A stretch of DNA of 55,367 bases, taken from Klebsiella pneumoniae. Its GTDB lineage: Bacteria > Pseudomonadota > Gammaproteobacteria > Ga0077536. The notes under the pieces were generated by a model. The model was not told the origin of the DNA. It made no database searches and saw only the letters and a list, made by a program, of their open reading frames with translations. The translations under genes and the position numbers were made by a program. The stretch is from positions 1 through 55,367 of the forward strand of contig CAMCQE010000009.1 of NCBI GenBank assembly GCA_945876945.1. The letters run 5' to 3'. Positions 34,377-43,538 of this stretch are shown one piece after another (positions within the stretch are counted from its first letter, which is position 1; each line of letters begins with the position of its first letter).

Positions 34377-37187
34377 ATGCCCGAGAGCTTCATTTCACGC
34401 TGGCTCGGCCCCACTATCCCGGCGGGGATCGAAAACTGGGACGCCTCACTGGTCTCTGAATGGCGCCAGGCGGTGGCCGATCAGGCCTATGACAACGCCT
34501 CCGCCGCCGGCTTCGGCAGTTTCTCCGCCGCGCTGGTGGTCGTGGGCGGGCTACGCAACGAAATCCACCCCGCCATCCTGGGCACTTGGGCGATTCTGGT
34601 TTCCATCTGCGCGCTCATCTGGACCTGGCATGTCTCGCGGTGGCGCAAGGCGCCTACCGATGCGGAAACGTTTTCCCGCAACGCCTACGCGTTCAGTCTG
34701 CAATACATGGTCATTGGCGCGCTCTGGGCGAGCACGGCAGTGGCCATCCCAATGGTCCACGAAACCGAGTTGCAGCTCCTGCTGGGTGTGGTGATTGTGG
34801 GCGTTACCGCAGGCAGCGTCTCGGTGTTTTCGCTGGCCTTGCGCCCGACCTGGATTTTTCTCGGCATCACGATCCCACCGATGGCCATCGCTGTCGGTCT
34901 TTGCATGCCGGAACTAGGCCCCATGCTGGCAGGCGGTCTCATCGCCCATCTCGCCTACACCGCGTACTGCGCCGGCACCGTTAATCGGACCTCGGTCTCT
35001 TCGCTGGCGCATCGCTTTGCGAATGCGCAGCTGGTCTCCGAAATTTCAGAATCCAAGCGCAATACAGAGCAGCTCAATGCGCGACTGGGCGAACAGATAA
35101 GCGTGCAGAAAGAAGTCGAGAAAAGCCTGATGGCCGCGCGCGATCAGGCCGAACTGGCAGCGCGGTCCAAAGCCGAATTTCTGGCCAATATGAGCCATGA
35201 AATCCGCACGCCGATGAACGGCGTGCTGGGCATGACGGAGCTCATGCTAGGCACTGATCTCAACCGCAAGCAGCGTCACTATGCCCGCACCATCCATCGC
35301 TCGGGTGAGGCCTTGCTGGGGATCATCAACGACATCCTCGACTTCTCAAAAATCGAAGCAGGCAAACTGGAATTGCAGGCACTGGTCTTCGATCTGCAGC
35401 AGTTGATGGAAGACATCGGCGTGATGTTTGCCGAACGGGCGCATCGGGCGCGACTCGAGTTACAGGTCATTTTTCCCCCGGCGGCGCACGCAATCTATCG
35501 CGGCGACCCCGACCGTTTACGCCAAATCCTGACCAATCTGGTTGGCAACGCACTGAAGTTCACGGAACGCGGCGACATCATTTTGAGGGTGCGCGTAGAA
35601 CCGCCGGAAAACGACATCGCCATGTTGCGCTTTGAAGTGAAAGACACCGGCGTCGGCATCGACCCCGAGCATCGGGACCGAATTTTCGATTCGTTTGCGC
35701 AGGCCGACAGCTCCACCACCAAGAGATTTGGCGGCACAGGGCTGGGGCTCGCGATCTGCAAAAGACTTACCACGCTCATGGGCGGCACCATCGGCGTTAA
35801 CAGCGAACCCGGACGGGGCAGCAATTTCTGGTTTACCTGTCCCCTGCCGATGGCTGATCCCAGCGCCTTGGGCAGGCGACGGACCGTGCGGCCTCTCCTC
35901 ACCGGTCGCCGGATCCTGATTGCCGATGCGCATCCCGTCAGCCGTGAGGCACTGGTCTCTCAACTTGAGAACTGGAAAGCGCGGGCGGTGGCGGTGACCT
36001 CGGCGGAAGCGGCGGTAGCCCACATGATGCGGGCGGCCAAGGAAGGCGAGCCGATCGAACTGCTGCTATTCGACCGGAAGATCTCGGATGACGCCCTCGA
36101 CTTCGCCCTTGAGGTTCGCCGCAACCCCCGTATCCCACGGCCGCAAATTGTGGTGCTGGGGCAAATCGATAGCCTGGCGGAGACCGGGCAATGGTTTGAC
36201 GCTGGCATTTCAAGCTACCTGTCGAAGCCGGTAAGACACTCCGAACTCTACGATGCGATAGCCGACGCCCTGGACCTGACGCGTCCGCTCACCGCGATTT
36301 CGGCAGAACCGCAAGAAAACACCAAGGCTGCCGAGCTCCCACGCTTCGACGCGCGCATTCTTGCCGTGGAAGACAACCCGGTAAATCAGGAACTCGTGCG
36401 ACTACTGCTGGAAAACCTCGGTTGCCGCGTCACGCTGGCGGCGAACGGCAAGGAGGCGGTAGACACCTTCACGGGCACCCCGCTGGACGAACTCTACGAC
36501 CCCTTCGCAGCCGTGCTGATGGACGTGCAAATGCCGATCATGGACGGCTTTGCCGCCACCGCAGCCATCAGGGCCTACGAAAGCGAGTTTGTCGAAGGCA
36601 AACGGGTGCCCATCATTGCACTCACGGCCAATGCGCTTGAAGGCGACCGAGAACGCTGCCTTAAAGCGCAAATGGATGACTATCTGGCCAAGCCCTTCTC
36701 CCAACGCCAACTGGCAACCACGCTCGCACAGTGGCTGCCTCAGGTCGGCTCGTCGCCCGATGGCACCCAGGAAATCGAGACCGAACTGGGGACGAACACT
36801 CAGGCAGCGCCGGTTTACACCGGCGGTGCAGTAATACTGGACCCACTCGCGCTAGGCCGCATTTCGGCGCTCCAACGAGATGGGGCCCCATCGGTGCTGG
36901 GGCGCGTAATCGAGCTTTATCTTGAATCCGCCCCGGTGGCGATGTCTGAAATTCGCGAAGCGGTGGAGGGCTGGAACCCGAGCCGTCTGGAGCACGCCGC
37001 GCACAGTCTGAAATCCAGCAGCGCCAATCTTGGCGCAGCCCAGATGGTTGAACTGTGTCGCGAACTTGAGCTGATGGGCCGTGAAAGGCGGGTTGAAACC
37101 GCCGACCCCATGCTTCGTGCGCTGGAGATCGCCTACCGCAGTACGCGGGCTGCCCTCGATCAGGAGCGGCGGAAACTCGGGATCTGA
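34377..37187 (+). CDS. Membrane hybrid histidine kinase with two receivers and HPt
   Basis: 936 aa. The N-terminal 200 residues contain about six hydrophobic segments, then a coiled coil. HisKA has His274 ([11 protein letters not shown]), followed by HATPase_c ([27 protein letters not shown]). The first receiver is degenerate: its acidic pocket reads IADAH, although Asp566 remains. The second receiver is intact with Asp716 ([11 protein letters not shown]). The C-terminal HPt domain has His876 ([14 protein letters not shown]). The gene starts 3 nt after the stop codon of the GGDEF-EAL regulator; a GTG at 34374 is an alternative start. Confidence 0.94.
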   Translation: MPESFISRWLGPTIPAGIENWDASLVSEWRQAVADQAYDNASAAGFGSFSAALVVVGGLRNEIHPAILGTWAILVSICALIWTWHVSRWRKAPTDAETFSRNAYAFSLQYMVIGALWASTAVAIPMVHETELQLLLGVVIVGVTAGSVSVFSLALRPTWIFLGITIPPMAIAVGLCMPELGPMLAGGLIAHLAYTAYCAGTVNRTSVSSLAHRFANAQLVSEISESKRNTEQLNARLGEQISVQKEVEKSLMAARDQAELAARSKAEFLANMSHEIRTPMNGVLGMTELMLGTDLNRKQRHYARTIHRSGEALLGIINDILDFSKIEAGKLELQALVFDLQQLMEDIGVMFAERAHRARLELQVIFPPAAHAIYRGDPDRLRQILTNLVGNALKFTERGDIILRVRVEPPENDIAMLRFEVKDTGVGIDPEHRDRIFDSFAQADSSTTKRFGGTGLGLAICKRLTTLMGGTIGVNSEPGRGSNFWFTCPLPMADPSALGRRRTVRPLLTGRRILIADAHPVSREALVSQLENWKARAVAVTSAEAAVAHMMRAAKEGEPIELLLFDRKISDDALDFALEVRRNPRIPRPQIVVLGQIDSLAETGQWFDAGISSYLSKPVRHSELYDAIADALDLTRPLTAISAEPQENTKAAELPRFDARILAVEDNPVNQELVRLLLENLGCRVTLAANGKEAVDTFTGTPLDELYDPFAAVLMDVQMPIMDGFAATAAIRAYESEFVEGKRVPIIALTANALEGDRERCLKAQMDDYLAKPFSQRQLATTLAQWLPQVGSSPDGTQEIETELGTNTQAAPVYTGGAVILDPLALGRISALQRDGAPSVLGRVIELYLESAPVAMSEIREAVEGWNPSRLEHAAHSLKSSSANLGAAQMVELCRELELMGRERRVETADPMLRALEIAYRSTRAALDQERRKLGI

Positions 37188-37199
37188 ATCGCTCGGCGA

Positions 37200-37649
37200 T
37201 CAGACCCGAATGAACTCCCCGACCTCGGGCTGAGCCCTGAGCTGCGCGAGCGCTGTGGCATCCGGTAGCTGAGGACGGTCACGCTGTGCGTTGACCATGC
37301 AGAGAAATCCGAGCGGTGTATCAGCGTCGGCACGAAACTGATGCCAGCTCAGCGCCGGCACATGCACCAAGTCGTTGAGCGCGACCGACATTACCTGCTC
37401 CCCCACCAACGCCCGACCCGCTCCGCGCACGATCATCACCGCGTGGACGTGTTCGTGGCGTTCCAGCGTGCTGTGCCCACCGGGCGCGACCTCGAAGTAG
37501 CGCAGCTGGCAACCCAGATCGGCGTCTTCAAATAACACCTGACGGGTGACATCCCGGAACGGCGCCGTGCCGTCCTGCTTATAGGCCAGCACCGGCACTT
37601 CCTCCCAGGTGAAATCACCGTGATGCCGTCGATGGGGTTTGTTGCTCAT
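37200..37649 (-). CDS. Cupin protein coupled to a RuBisCO-like protein
   Basis: 149-aa single cupin. Motif 1 reads GGHSTLERHEHVHAVMIVRG and motif 2 has PALSWHQFRA, giving the His/Glu metal set. Its ATG overlaps the stop codon of the RuBisCO-like gene (TGATG at 37647-37651). In Rhodospirillum rubrum a RuBisCO-like isomerase and a cupin methylsulfurylase act in sequence on 5-methylthioribose metabolites. The arrangement makes a similar sulfur-salvage role attractive here, but this is inference from context. A GTG at 37652 is a less likely start. Confidence 0.82.
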   Translation of the reverse strand: MSNKPHRRHHGDFTWEEVPVLAYKQDGTAPFRDVTRQVLFEDADLGCQLRYFEVAPGGHSTLERHEHVHAVMIVRGAGRALVGEQVMSVALNDLVHVPALSWHQFRADADTPLGFLCMVNAQRDRPQLPDATALAQLRAQPEVGEFIRV

Positions 37650-38761
37650 CACACTCCGCCTCCCGGCTGCGCCGTGGCAGCCACTGCATTCACAAAATCA
37701 GCACTGCGCTCGAAGAGTTCGGCCCCGGCCGAGAGCAGCGCGCCACCAATCAGCAGAATCACGTCTTCGCCATAGACCGACAGCATTTCCGGTACCCGCG
37801 CGACGCTCATACCACCGGCGGGCACCGGCGCGATGGCTCGCAGTCCATGCCAGGGCAAGCGCGCCGCGTCGGCCAGTGCAAGGCAAGTCTCCGGGCTATA
37901 GCTGAAACGTCCGCCGTAATTGGGAAAGACCGTCGCATCGGCGCCAAACAAGCGAAACAGGCGACCGAGCAATAACGGAGGGGCAATGCGCGCCGCGCCC
38001 GCCATCGCCGGGTGGGCGAGCAGGGGCACGCCAAGATTCTCCGTCGCCATCTCCACCAGACTGCCCACGCCCAGCAGCATCGGACATAGCAGCACCATGC
38101 CAACGCCTTCCTCGCGCACGATTCTTAGCTGCTCGGCAACCTGGCGGGGTCCGCCCGAGATTGAAGGGGCATAGACGCTGCGTCCGCCGGTGACGGCGTT
38201 CGCTTCACGCAGGGCGCGCTGACAGGCCTGCACACGAGCTGCGAACGGGGCGTAGTGCTGATTGGCGATGCCATGGTCGTCTTTGATGATGTCGAGGCCG
38301 GCGCGGGCAAAGGTCCCGCAGAGACTGGCGAGGGCCTCTGCGCCTAGCCCCTGCGGCTTGAGGGCGGTCATCGTGAGCGCACGACCGTGGGCCCCTACGC
38401 GATCCCGGATACCGTCGAGGCCAAATCTCGGCCCCGGAAAAGCGGCGACAAATTCGTCGGGGAAAGACACATCGACCAGCGTGACGTCGTCCTGCAGGGA
38501 GCAGTTGCCGAACAGCATGTTCATTAACTGCCCGGCTTCCATGCCGGTCGTCACGGTCGCAATGCCGAGCATCACGGCAAAGCGATGGGTATCGAGCTGC
38601 TGGATGCCTTCAATGGTGGCGATGACCTCGTTGCGCACGTACGCGTTGGTCACCGCCGCGGGCGGCATCTCGATACTTTGTTCAGCGGCCAGCGCCTGTG
38701 CACGTCCTTCGATGGACGCGCTATCGGCAGTGAGGTGATAAAGGGCGTGAATTCGACTCAT
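37649..38761 (-). CDS. RuBisCO-like protein (form IV)
   Basis: 370-aa RuBisCO large-chain fold. Lys135 (ALKPQGLG) corresponds to the loop-2 lysine. GLDIIKDDHG (156-164) aligns with the carbamylation motif KDDE, but Glu204 is His163. The loop-6 Lys334 region reads PVPAGGMSV, with no lysine. CO2 fixation is therefore excluded and an enolase or isomerase-type reaction on a sugar phosphate is expected. Length is typical of RuBisCO-like proteins. The start is the family-like MSRIHALYHL at 38761; more upstream frame exists but is not homologous. No strong ribosome-binding site. Confidence 0.9.
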   Translation of the reverse strand: MSRIHALYHLTADSASIEGRAQALAAEQSIEMPPAAVTNAYVRNEVIATIEGIQQLDTHRFAVMLGIATVTTGMEAGQLMNMLFGNCSLQDDVTLVDVSFPDEFVAAFPGPRFGLDGIRDRVGAHGRALTMTALKPQGLGAEALASLCGTFARAGLDIIKDDHGIANQHYAPFAARVQACQRALREANAVTGGRSVYAPSISGGPRQVAEQLRIVREEGVGMVLLCPMLLGVGSLVEMATENLGVPLLAHPAMAGAARIAPPLLLGRLFRLFGADATVFPNYGGRFSYSPETCLALADAARLPWHGLRAIAPVPAGGMSVARVPEMLSVYGEDVILLIGGALLSAGAELFERSADFVNAVAATAQPGGGV

Positions 38762-38883
38762 GCGCGCATTGTAGCCGTGTCGATGGTTCATTCGCGATTC
38801 AGCGCAGCGGGCCGAGAGTGGCCGACACACACCGAAGCCTCCGATCGGCGGAGCGCTTGAGGGTGATTCAAGGGAGCACTCGC

Positions 38884-39417
38884 ATGATCGCTTTGATGAA
38901 GACCCGTTCACATGTCACCCCCGTTCGCACCCGCTTGCTGGTCGCCAGCGTCCTGCTGGGCGCGAGCCTTGGCGCGCACGCAGACCGTGGCTGGGAACAC
39001 GGCCGGCATGGATGGGGCCATCAACATCATCACGGCGGCTACTACGAGCCTGGCCCTGCCTATGGCGTCAGCACCTCGATTTACCTCGCGCCGCACTACC
39101 CGGTTTACGTCGCCCCGCCGGTGTATTACGCGGCCCCGCGCTACTACACGCCGCCGCCGGTGTATTACGCGCCCCCTGCGTACTACTCGGCACCCGTTTA
39201 CGGCACCACGGTGTACGAGCAGACCAGCGCCTATCCGGGCGCTAATTACTCGCGGTCGTACTACCCAACGACGGAGGCACCGCTGCTCAATCGGGCAGTG
39301 CTTGGCGCGGCCGGCGGCTTGCTCGGCTCGCAGTTCGGTCATGGCGATGGACGTGCCGCCGCCACTGCGGCAGGTGCGGTCGCGGGCTGGGTGCTGGGCG
39401 GCGCGCTGGGACGCTAA
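38884..39417 (+). CDS. Exported Tyr/Pro-rich protein with glycine-zipper C-terminus
   Basis: 177 aa. A signal peptide (LLVASVLLGASLGAHA) is followed by a His/Gly-rich stretch (HGRHGWGHQHHHGG) that could bind metal. A Pro-Tyr repeat region comes next (units like PPVYYAAP, PPPVYYAP, PPAYYSAP). The C-terminus is a glycine-zipper segment (LGAAGGLLGSQFGHGDG, GAVAGWVLGGALG) as in outer-membrane-associated 2TM proteins. Probably an envelope protein of unknown function. GGGAGC precedes the ATG. Confidence 0.8.
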   Translation: MIALMKTRSHVTPVRTRLLVASVLLGASLGAHADRGWEHGRHGWGHQHHHGGYYEPGPAYGVSTSIYLAPHYPVYVAPPVYYAAPRYYTPPPVYYAPPAYYSAPVYGTTVYEQTSAYPGANYSRSYYPTTEAPLLNRAVLGAAGGLLGSQFGHGDGRAAATAAGAVAGWVLGGALGR

Positions 39418-39510
39418 GAAAGCGTTGAACAGCTCCTTGCTGGTGCTGTGAGCGTTCGCACATCCATGCGCGCCAGGCGGCGCTGCATTGTGCAGGGCTT
39501 GCTTAACTGC

Positions 39511-40515
39511 TCACCGCGCGGCGCTGGGCGGCACCCCGTACCAGCGCCGAAAAGCGCGGCTGAAATTTGCCGGATCCCGATAACCCAGCGCGGCTGCGAT
39601 ATCCCCCAGCTTGCGCTGGGGTTCAACCAGTAACTCGGCGGCGCGCTCACGTCGGGCCTCATCAACCAGCTGTTGATAGCTCAACCCGGCTTCCGCCAGA
39701 CGCCGATGCAGCGAACGCACGGAGAGGTGCAAACGTCGGGCAGCCTGGGTGACCGTCGGCGGCGTGCGGGAAAAATCCCCGCTGTCGAAACTACGCAGCA
39801 GGAGCTGCCGCAAGGTATCGGCCACCGGGCCTTGATAGCCCTCGCGTTCCGATAAAGCACACCGGCGCAGCGACGCGCGCCACAGCACGGCGTCGTGGCC
39901 GGCATGCGCCTGCTGACACCAGATTCTGGGCAGGATGAGCGCGTTGCTCCGCGCGCCAAAAGAAAAATCAGCTCTGAATCGCTTGCTGTAGCGCTCAGAC
40001 GCCACTCTGGGCGAATGCTTGAGTGCCATGCACAGGCCCTGCACACGGCCCCCGCGCAGGGTTCTCACATAGGCCAACAAGGCGAGTAGCGGAATCTCGA
40101 TCAGGATCGGCCCAAGCTCGCCCAGCGGCATCATGGACTCCACTTCGATGCGGCAAACATCGTTTACCACGCGTTCCCGCCACACCAGATACGGAATGCG
40201 CGAGGGCAGATATTTCACGTAGGCGTTCAAACCATCGCCCAGCGTTGGCGTGCTGAACAGGGCGCTCGTGAGCGGGCCATGAAAATGCTCGCCGATCGCT
40301 TCCGCCCACTCGAAATGCCAATCGGGCCGGCGCGTCATCGCCGCCGCGTTGCGGGCGCAGATTAGCTGCTGCTCAACGGTAATGGGGGCATCGCGCAAGA
40401 GGACATCTTCAACGCTGAGCCCACTACCGGCCATCACCCGGGCTGGATCGCGCGAGGACTGCGCCATCAGCTTGAGGTAGGTATTGGGCATCAATGCGTG
40501 CTCTGGCCTATGCAT
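39511..40515 (-). CDS. AraC-family transcriptional regulator
   Basis: 334 aa. The N-terminal part is the ligand domain type with GLSVEDVLLRDAPITVEQQL and FEWAEAIGEHF; the C-terminal double HTH is clear (RRLHLSVRSLHRRLAEAG, ERAAELL, LGDIAAALGYRDPANFSRAFRRW). Transcribed away from the LLM monooxygenase operon at 40640, so it probably controls that operon from the 124-nt gap. An in-frame ATG at 40491 is an alternative start. Confidence 0.9.
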   Translation of the reverse strand: MHRPEHALMPNTYLKLMAQSSRDPARVMAGSGLSVEDVLLRDAPITVEQQLICARNAAAMTRRPDWHFEWAEAIGEHFHGPLTSALFSTPTLGDGLNAYVKYLPSRIPYLVWRERVVNDVCRIEVESMMPLGELGPILIEIPLLALLAYVRTLRGGRVQGLCMALKHSPRVASERYSKRFRADFSFGARSNALILPRIWCQQAHAGHDAVLWRASLRRCALSEREGYQGPVADTLRQLLLRSFDSGDFSRTPPTVTQAARRLHLSVRSLHRRLAEAGLSYQQLVDEARRERAAELLVEPQRKLGDIAAALGYRDPANFSRAFRRWYGVPPSAAR

Positions 40516-40639
40516 GACTCGAGTCTGGCATGAAATGACAACCAGATGGCAGATAGTCGCCTCACCCGCAGAACCGGCCGTGATTACTCTGCGACCTTAG
40601 AGAGTCGGCCATTCAGGACGCACAAGGAGCACTACCGCC

Positions 40640-41923
40640 ATGAAGTTTCACTGGTTCAATCTCATGCCCTGGCCTTACTTGCCGGACGACTTCACCGAAA
40701 AACATCGCAGCGTGTGGGTGGATGTCGACTCCCGCCTGTTCGATCCGGTGAAGTCGAATCGCGTCTATAACGATTATCTTGACCTGCTCGAATTCGCGGC
40801 CGACCAAGGCTATGACGGCGTTGGCATCAACGAACATCACCAGAACGCCTACGGCCTGATGCCGTCACCGCAGTTGATGGCGGCGACGCTTGCGCGCCGT
40901 ACCCGCGACGTCTCCATCCTGCTGCTCGGACAATCGCTGGCGCTGTATGACCCGCCGACCCGCGTCGCCGAAGAAATGGCCATGATCGACTGCATTTCCG
41001 GCGGCCGCCTGATTTCCGGCTTCCCGGTCGGTAGCTCCATGGATGACAACTACGCCTGCGGCGTGAACCCCGCGACCTTGCGCGAAAAATATCTGGAAGC
41101 GCACGACCTCGTGCGCCGCGCGTGGTCCGATCCGGATGTCTTCGCCTGGAACGGCAAGCACTACAAGCTGCGCTATGTGAACCTGTGGCCACGGCCCATT
41201 CAGGCGCCGCCGCCGATTTGGATCCCCGGCGGTGGCTCGGTTGAAACCTGGGATTTCTGCGCGGAAAACCACTACAACTACAGCTATCTCTCGTTTAGCG
41301 GTTACATCCGAGGCGCGCAGTTGATGGACGGTTTCTGGCGGCGGATGGAAGAACTCGGCGCCGAATTTAACCCCTATCAAGCGGCCTTCGCGCAACAAAT
41401 CTGCGTGGCGGAGACCGATGCCGAAGCCCAGCGCCTGTATGAAAAACACGCGCGGTATTTCTTCTCACGTTGCCTGCATGTGCATCCGGGGTTCGCCGAT
41501 GCGCCAGGCTACCGCACCGAAGCCACCATCAAGGCCGGGCTGCAAAGCCAGATGGCCGGACAGTCCTCCGCCATGAATCAAGCCGCACAGCTGAGCTGGC
41601 AGGACATGATCGACAAGGGCTTCATCATTGCCGGCAGTCCTGATTCCGTCGCCGAACAAATGGAGCGCGTGGCGCGCACCCTGAAAGTGGGCCACGTCGT
41701 GTGTCTGCTGCATTTCGGCGATATGCCAACCTCGCTCTGCAAGTACTCCACCGAACTCTTCGCCAACCGCGTGATCCCGCGCATTCGTCCGATCTGGAAT
41801 GAGTACGAGGACCACTGGTCACCCCGTCCCATGCCGAAGGCCGAGCGCGCGGTGCCGCGCGATTGCCCGGGCACCCCGGACGAAACGTCCGCTACGGTGG
41901 CACCTTTGGCGCGGGTGGTCTGA
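40640..41923 (+). CDS. LLM-class flavin-dependent oxidoreductase
   Basis: 427-aa luciferase-like monooxygenase. Signatures: AADQGYDGVGINEHHQNAYG, RVAEEMAMIDCISGGRLISG and QAPPPIWIPGGGSVET. It is larger than the other LLM proteins in the window because of insertions after the barrel core. The ATG has a strong AAGGAGC site. Its stop codon shares one base with the start of an alpha/beta hydrolase gene (TGATG at 41921-41925), so the two form a coupled pair, likely oxidation then hydrolysis. Confidence 0.9.
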   Translation: MKFHWFNLMPWPYLPDDFTEKHRSVWVDVDSRLFDPVKSNRVYNDYLDLLEFAADQGYDGVGINEHHQNAYGLMPSPQLMAATLARRTRDVSILLLGQSLALYDPPTRVAEEMAMIDCISGGRLISGFPVGSSMDDNYACGVNPATLREKYLEAHDLVRRAWSDPDVFAWNGKHYKLRYVNLWPRPIQAPPPIWIPGGGSVETWDFCAENHYNYSYLSFSGYIRGAQLMDGFWRRMEELGAEFNPYQAAFAQQICVAETDAEAQRLYEKHARYFFSRCLHVHPGFADAPGYRTEATIKAGLQSQMAGQSSAMNQAAQLSWQDMIDKGFIIAGSPDSVAEQMERVARTLKVGHVVCLLHFGDMPTSLCKYSTELFANRVIPRIRPIWNEYEDHWSPRPMPKAERAVPRDCPGTPDETSATVAPLARVV

Positions 41924-42696
41924 TGGAACTTTCAACGATCAACGTGGGCCCAGCGCAGCGGCTGGTTTACTACTATCGCGCGGGTCAAGGCGAACCACTG
42001 CTCTACCTGCATCACTTGCTGGGACTGCGCGGCTTTGAGCCCGCGCTCCAAAACCTCGCCTCTCATTACGACGTCATTGCCCCCTACGCACCGGGCTGGG
42101 GTCCGGCAAAAGACGACCTCACCGACATTGATCCGGGGGCGCTCGATTTGACGCTGCATCACGTTGACCTGCTGGACGCGCTGGGGCTGTCCAAGGTCAA
42201 AGTCGTTGGGATCAGCATTGGCGCGTGGATGGCGGCGGAGCTGGCGGCCATTCAACCGTCGCGGGTCGAGCAGCTGGTGCTGGTCAATCCGCTTGGGCTG
42301 TGGCTCGACGGGGTTGGAGGAGAGGACGCCTTCGCCCAGCATCCGGGCTTTCCGTCGCGCGTGCTGTTTTCCGAACGCGGGATGCGCGAAAAGTTTCTGA
42401 TTGAAGGGCGCGACAAAATTGAAGCGCACGTCGAGGAACTGCTGAATCTGCGGGCGGGCGCCAAATTTCTGTGGCCGATTCCCGATACCGGCGTGAAGCG
42501 TCGGCTACCGCGTATCAAGGCACGCACGCTGGTAGTCACCAGCGAACGTGACCCCATCGTCCCTGCGGCCTACGGGCCGGCGTGGCAGGCGTCCATCAAG
42601 GACGCCGCGCTCGCCACGCTACCCGGCGCCGGTCATATTGCGGAGCTGGAGCAGCCCGAGGCTTTTTCGACGCTGGTGCACGAGTTCCTCAATTAG
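41923..42696 (+). CDS. Alpha/beta hydrolase coupled to the LLM oxidoreductase
   Basis: 257 aa. Nucleophile Ser98 in GISIGAW, acid Asp210 in SERDPIVP, base His238 in GAGHIAELE. The region after residue 130 forms the lid. Typical of C-C bond hydrolases and lactone- or ester-cleaving enzymes. Because it overlaps the preceding monooxygenase gene, it may open an ester made by a Baeyer-Villiger-type oxidation; this is inference. Confidence 0.88.
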   Translation: MELSTINVGPAQRLVYYYRAGQGEPLLYLHHLLGLRGFEPALQNLASHYDVIAPYAPGWGPAKDDLTDIDPGALDLTLHHVDLLDALGLSKVKVVGISIGAWMAAELAAIQPSRVEQLVLVNPLGLWLDGVGGEDAFAQHPGFPSRVLFSERGMREKFLIEGRDKIEAHVEELLNLRAGAKFLWPIPDTGVKRRLPRIKARTLVVTSERDPIVPAAYGPAWQASIKDAALATLPGAGHIAELEQPEAFSTLVHEFLN

Positions 42697-42706
42697 GCGG
42701 AAGCCT

Positions 42707-42740
42707 GCAGGCAACGGCCGTCCGCCGGTCCGTTGCCTGC
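42707..42740. terminator. Bidirectional hairpin between convergent genes
   Basis: GCAGGCAACGG (42707-42717) and CCGTTGCCTGC (42730-42740) form a perfect 11-bp stem with a 12-nt loop between the convergent hydrolase and YceI genes. Confidence 0.6.
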
Positions 42741-42745
42741 CGCCA

Positions 42746-43312
42746 CTATTGGCGGATGCCTTCAATCCCGAATTCAAGCTGCACGACTTCGGCGCTGGGC
42801 CCCAAATCATGCGTGATCCCGAAATCCTTGCGGGTCATGCTGTAGCGCCCCGTGAAGCCTGCGCGGTAGCCGCCCCAGGGGTCTTTGCCTTCACCCACTT
42901 TGGTGACTTCAATCTGAATCGGCTTCTCGACCCCGTGCAGCGAAAGAATGCCCGACAAGGTGCCGCCCTTGGCGTCGCCCTTGAAGCCGGTGCTCTTGAA
43001 GCTCGCCTTGGGAAACTTCGTCACTTCCAGAAAGTCGGCGCCGCGCAGATGCTCGTCGCGCTTGGCGAAATTACTGTTGATGCTGCCCGTATCCACCGTC
43101 ACCTCAATGGCTGACTCAGACGGTTTATCCGCGTCGTAACGCAGAGAGCCGCTGACGGCATCAAACCGACCCTGCAGCCAGCTATAGCCCAAGTGCTGGA
43201 TCTTGAACTGCACGAACGAGTGCGAGGGATCGATCTGGTACTCCGCCGCCTGACTCGGCGTGCCGCCCGTGGCGAGCACAACTCCCATCAGCAATAGAGG
43301 TGATACGCGCAT
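42746..43312 (-). CDS. YceI-family periplasmic protein
   Basis: 188 aa. The signal peptide (VSPLLLMGVVLATGGTPSQA) is followed by the lipocalin-like YceI barrel: YQIDPSHSFVQFKIQHLGYSW, FDAVSGSLRYD, SINSNFAKRDEHLRGADFLEV, FPKASFKST and the closing FGIEG. YceI proteins bind polyisoprenoid-type lipids in the periplasm. The ATG at 43312 has GGGAG 8 nt upstream; further in-frame codons lack a signal sequence. Divergent from the LysR gene at 43539. Confidence 0.93.
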   Translation of the reverse strand: MRVSPLLLMGVVLATGGTPSQAAEYQIDPSHSFVQFKIQHLGYSWLQGRFDAVSGSLRYDADKPSESAIEVTVDTGSINSNFAKRDEHLRGADFLEVTKFPKASFKSTGFKGDAKGGTLSGILSLHGVEKPIQIEVTKVGEGKDPWGGYRAGFTGRYSMTRKDFGITHDLGPSAEVVQLEFGIEGIRQ

Positions 43313-43503
43313 AAAAGTCTCCCGTTGATTTGTCTGTGATTGAGATGGCCTTACCAGCAACCCGTCGGTGAGTGCCCGATCCGGCGGTCGTTCTTTCAAC
43401 GCAGGCCCCGTGCCCGACTGGTTCATGCCGTGCCGCTACGCTGCGCTTTGAGCTTAACGGCCGGTATTATCGAAGTGGAGGCATTCCAAACCAATCGCCA
43501 AAA

Positions 43504-43524
43504 ATGGAAACTCTTTGTTTCCAT
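43504..43524. promoter_or_regulatory. Palindromic operator candidate upstream of the LysR gene
   Basis: ATGGAAAC (43504-43511) and GTTTCCAT (43517-43524) form a perfect 8-bp inverted repeat around TCTTT, 14 nt before the LysR start in the 226-nt gap to divergent yceI. LysR proteins usually bind such a dyad next to their own gene, so this is a likely autoregulatory site that may also control yceI. Confidence 0.5.
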
Positions 43525-43538
43525 AATCGGAACAATCA

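Noticed and set aside
37649-38761. Carbon-fixing RuBisCO
   Set aside because: The KDDE Glu is His and the loop-6 Lys is missing; no phosphoribulokinase or small subunit nearby.
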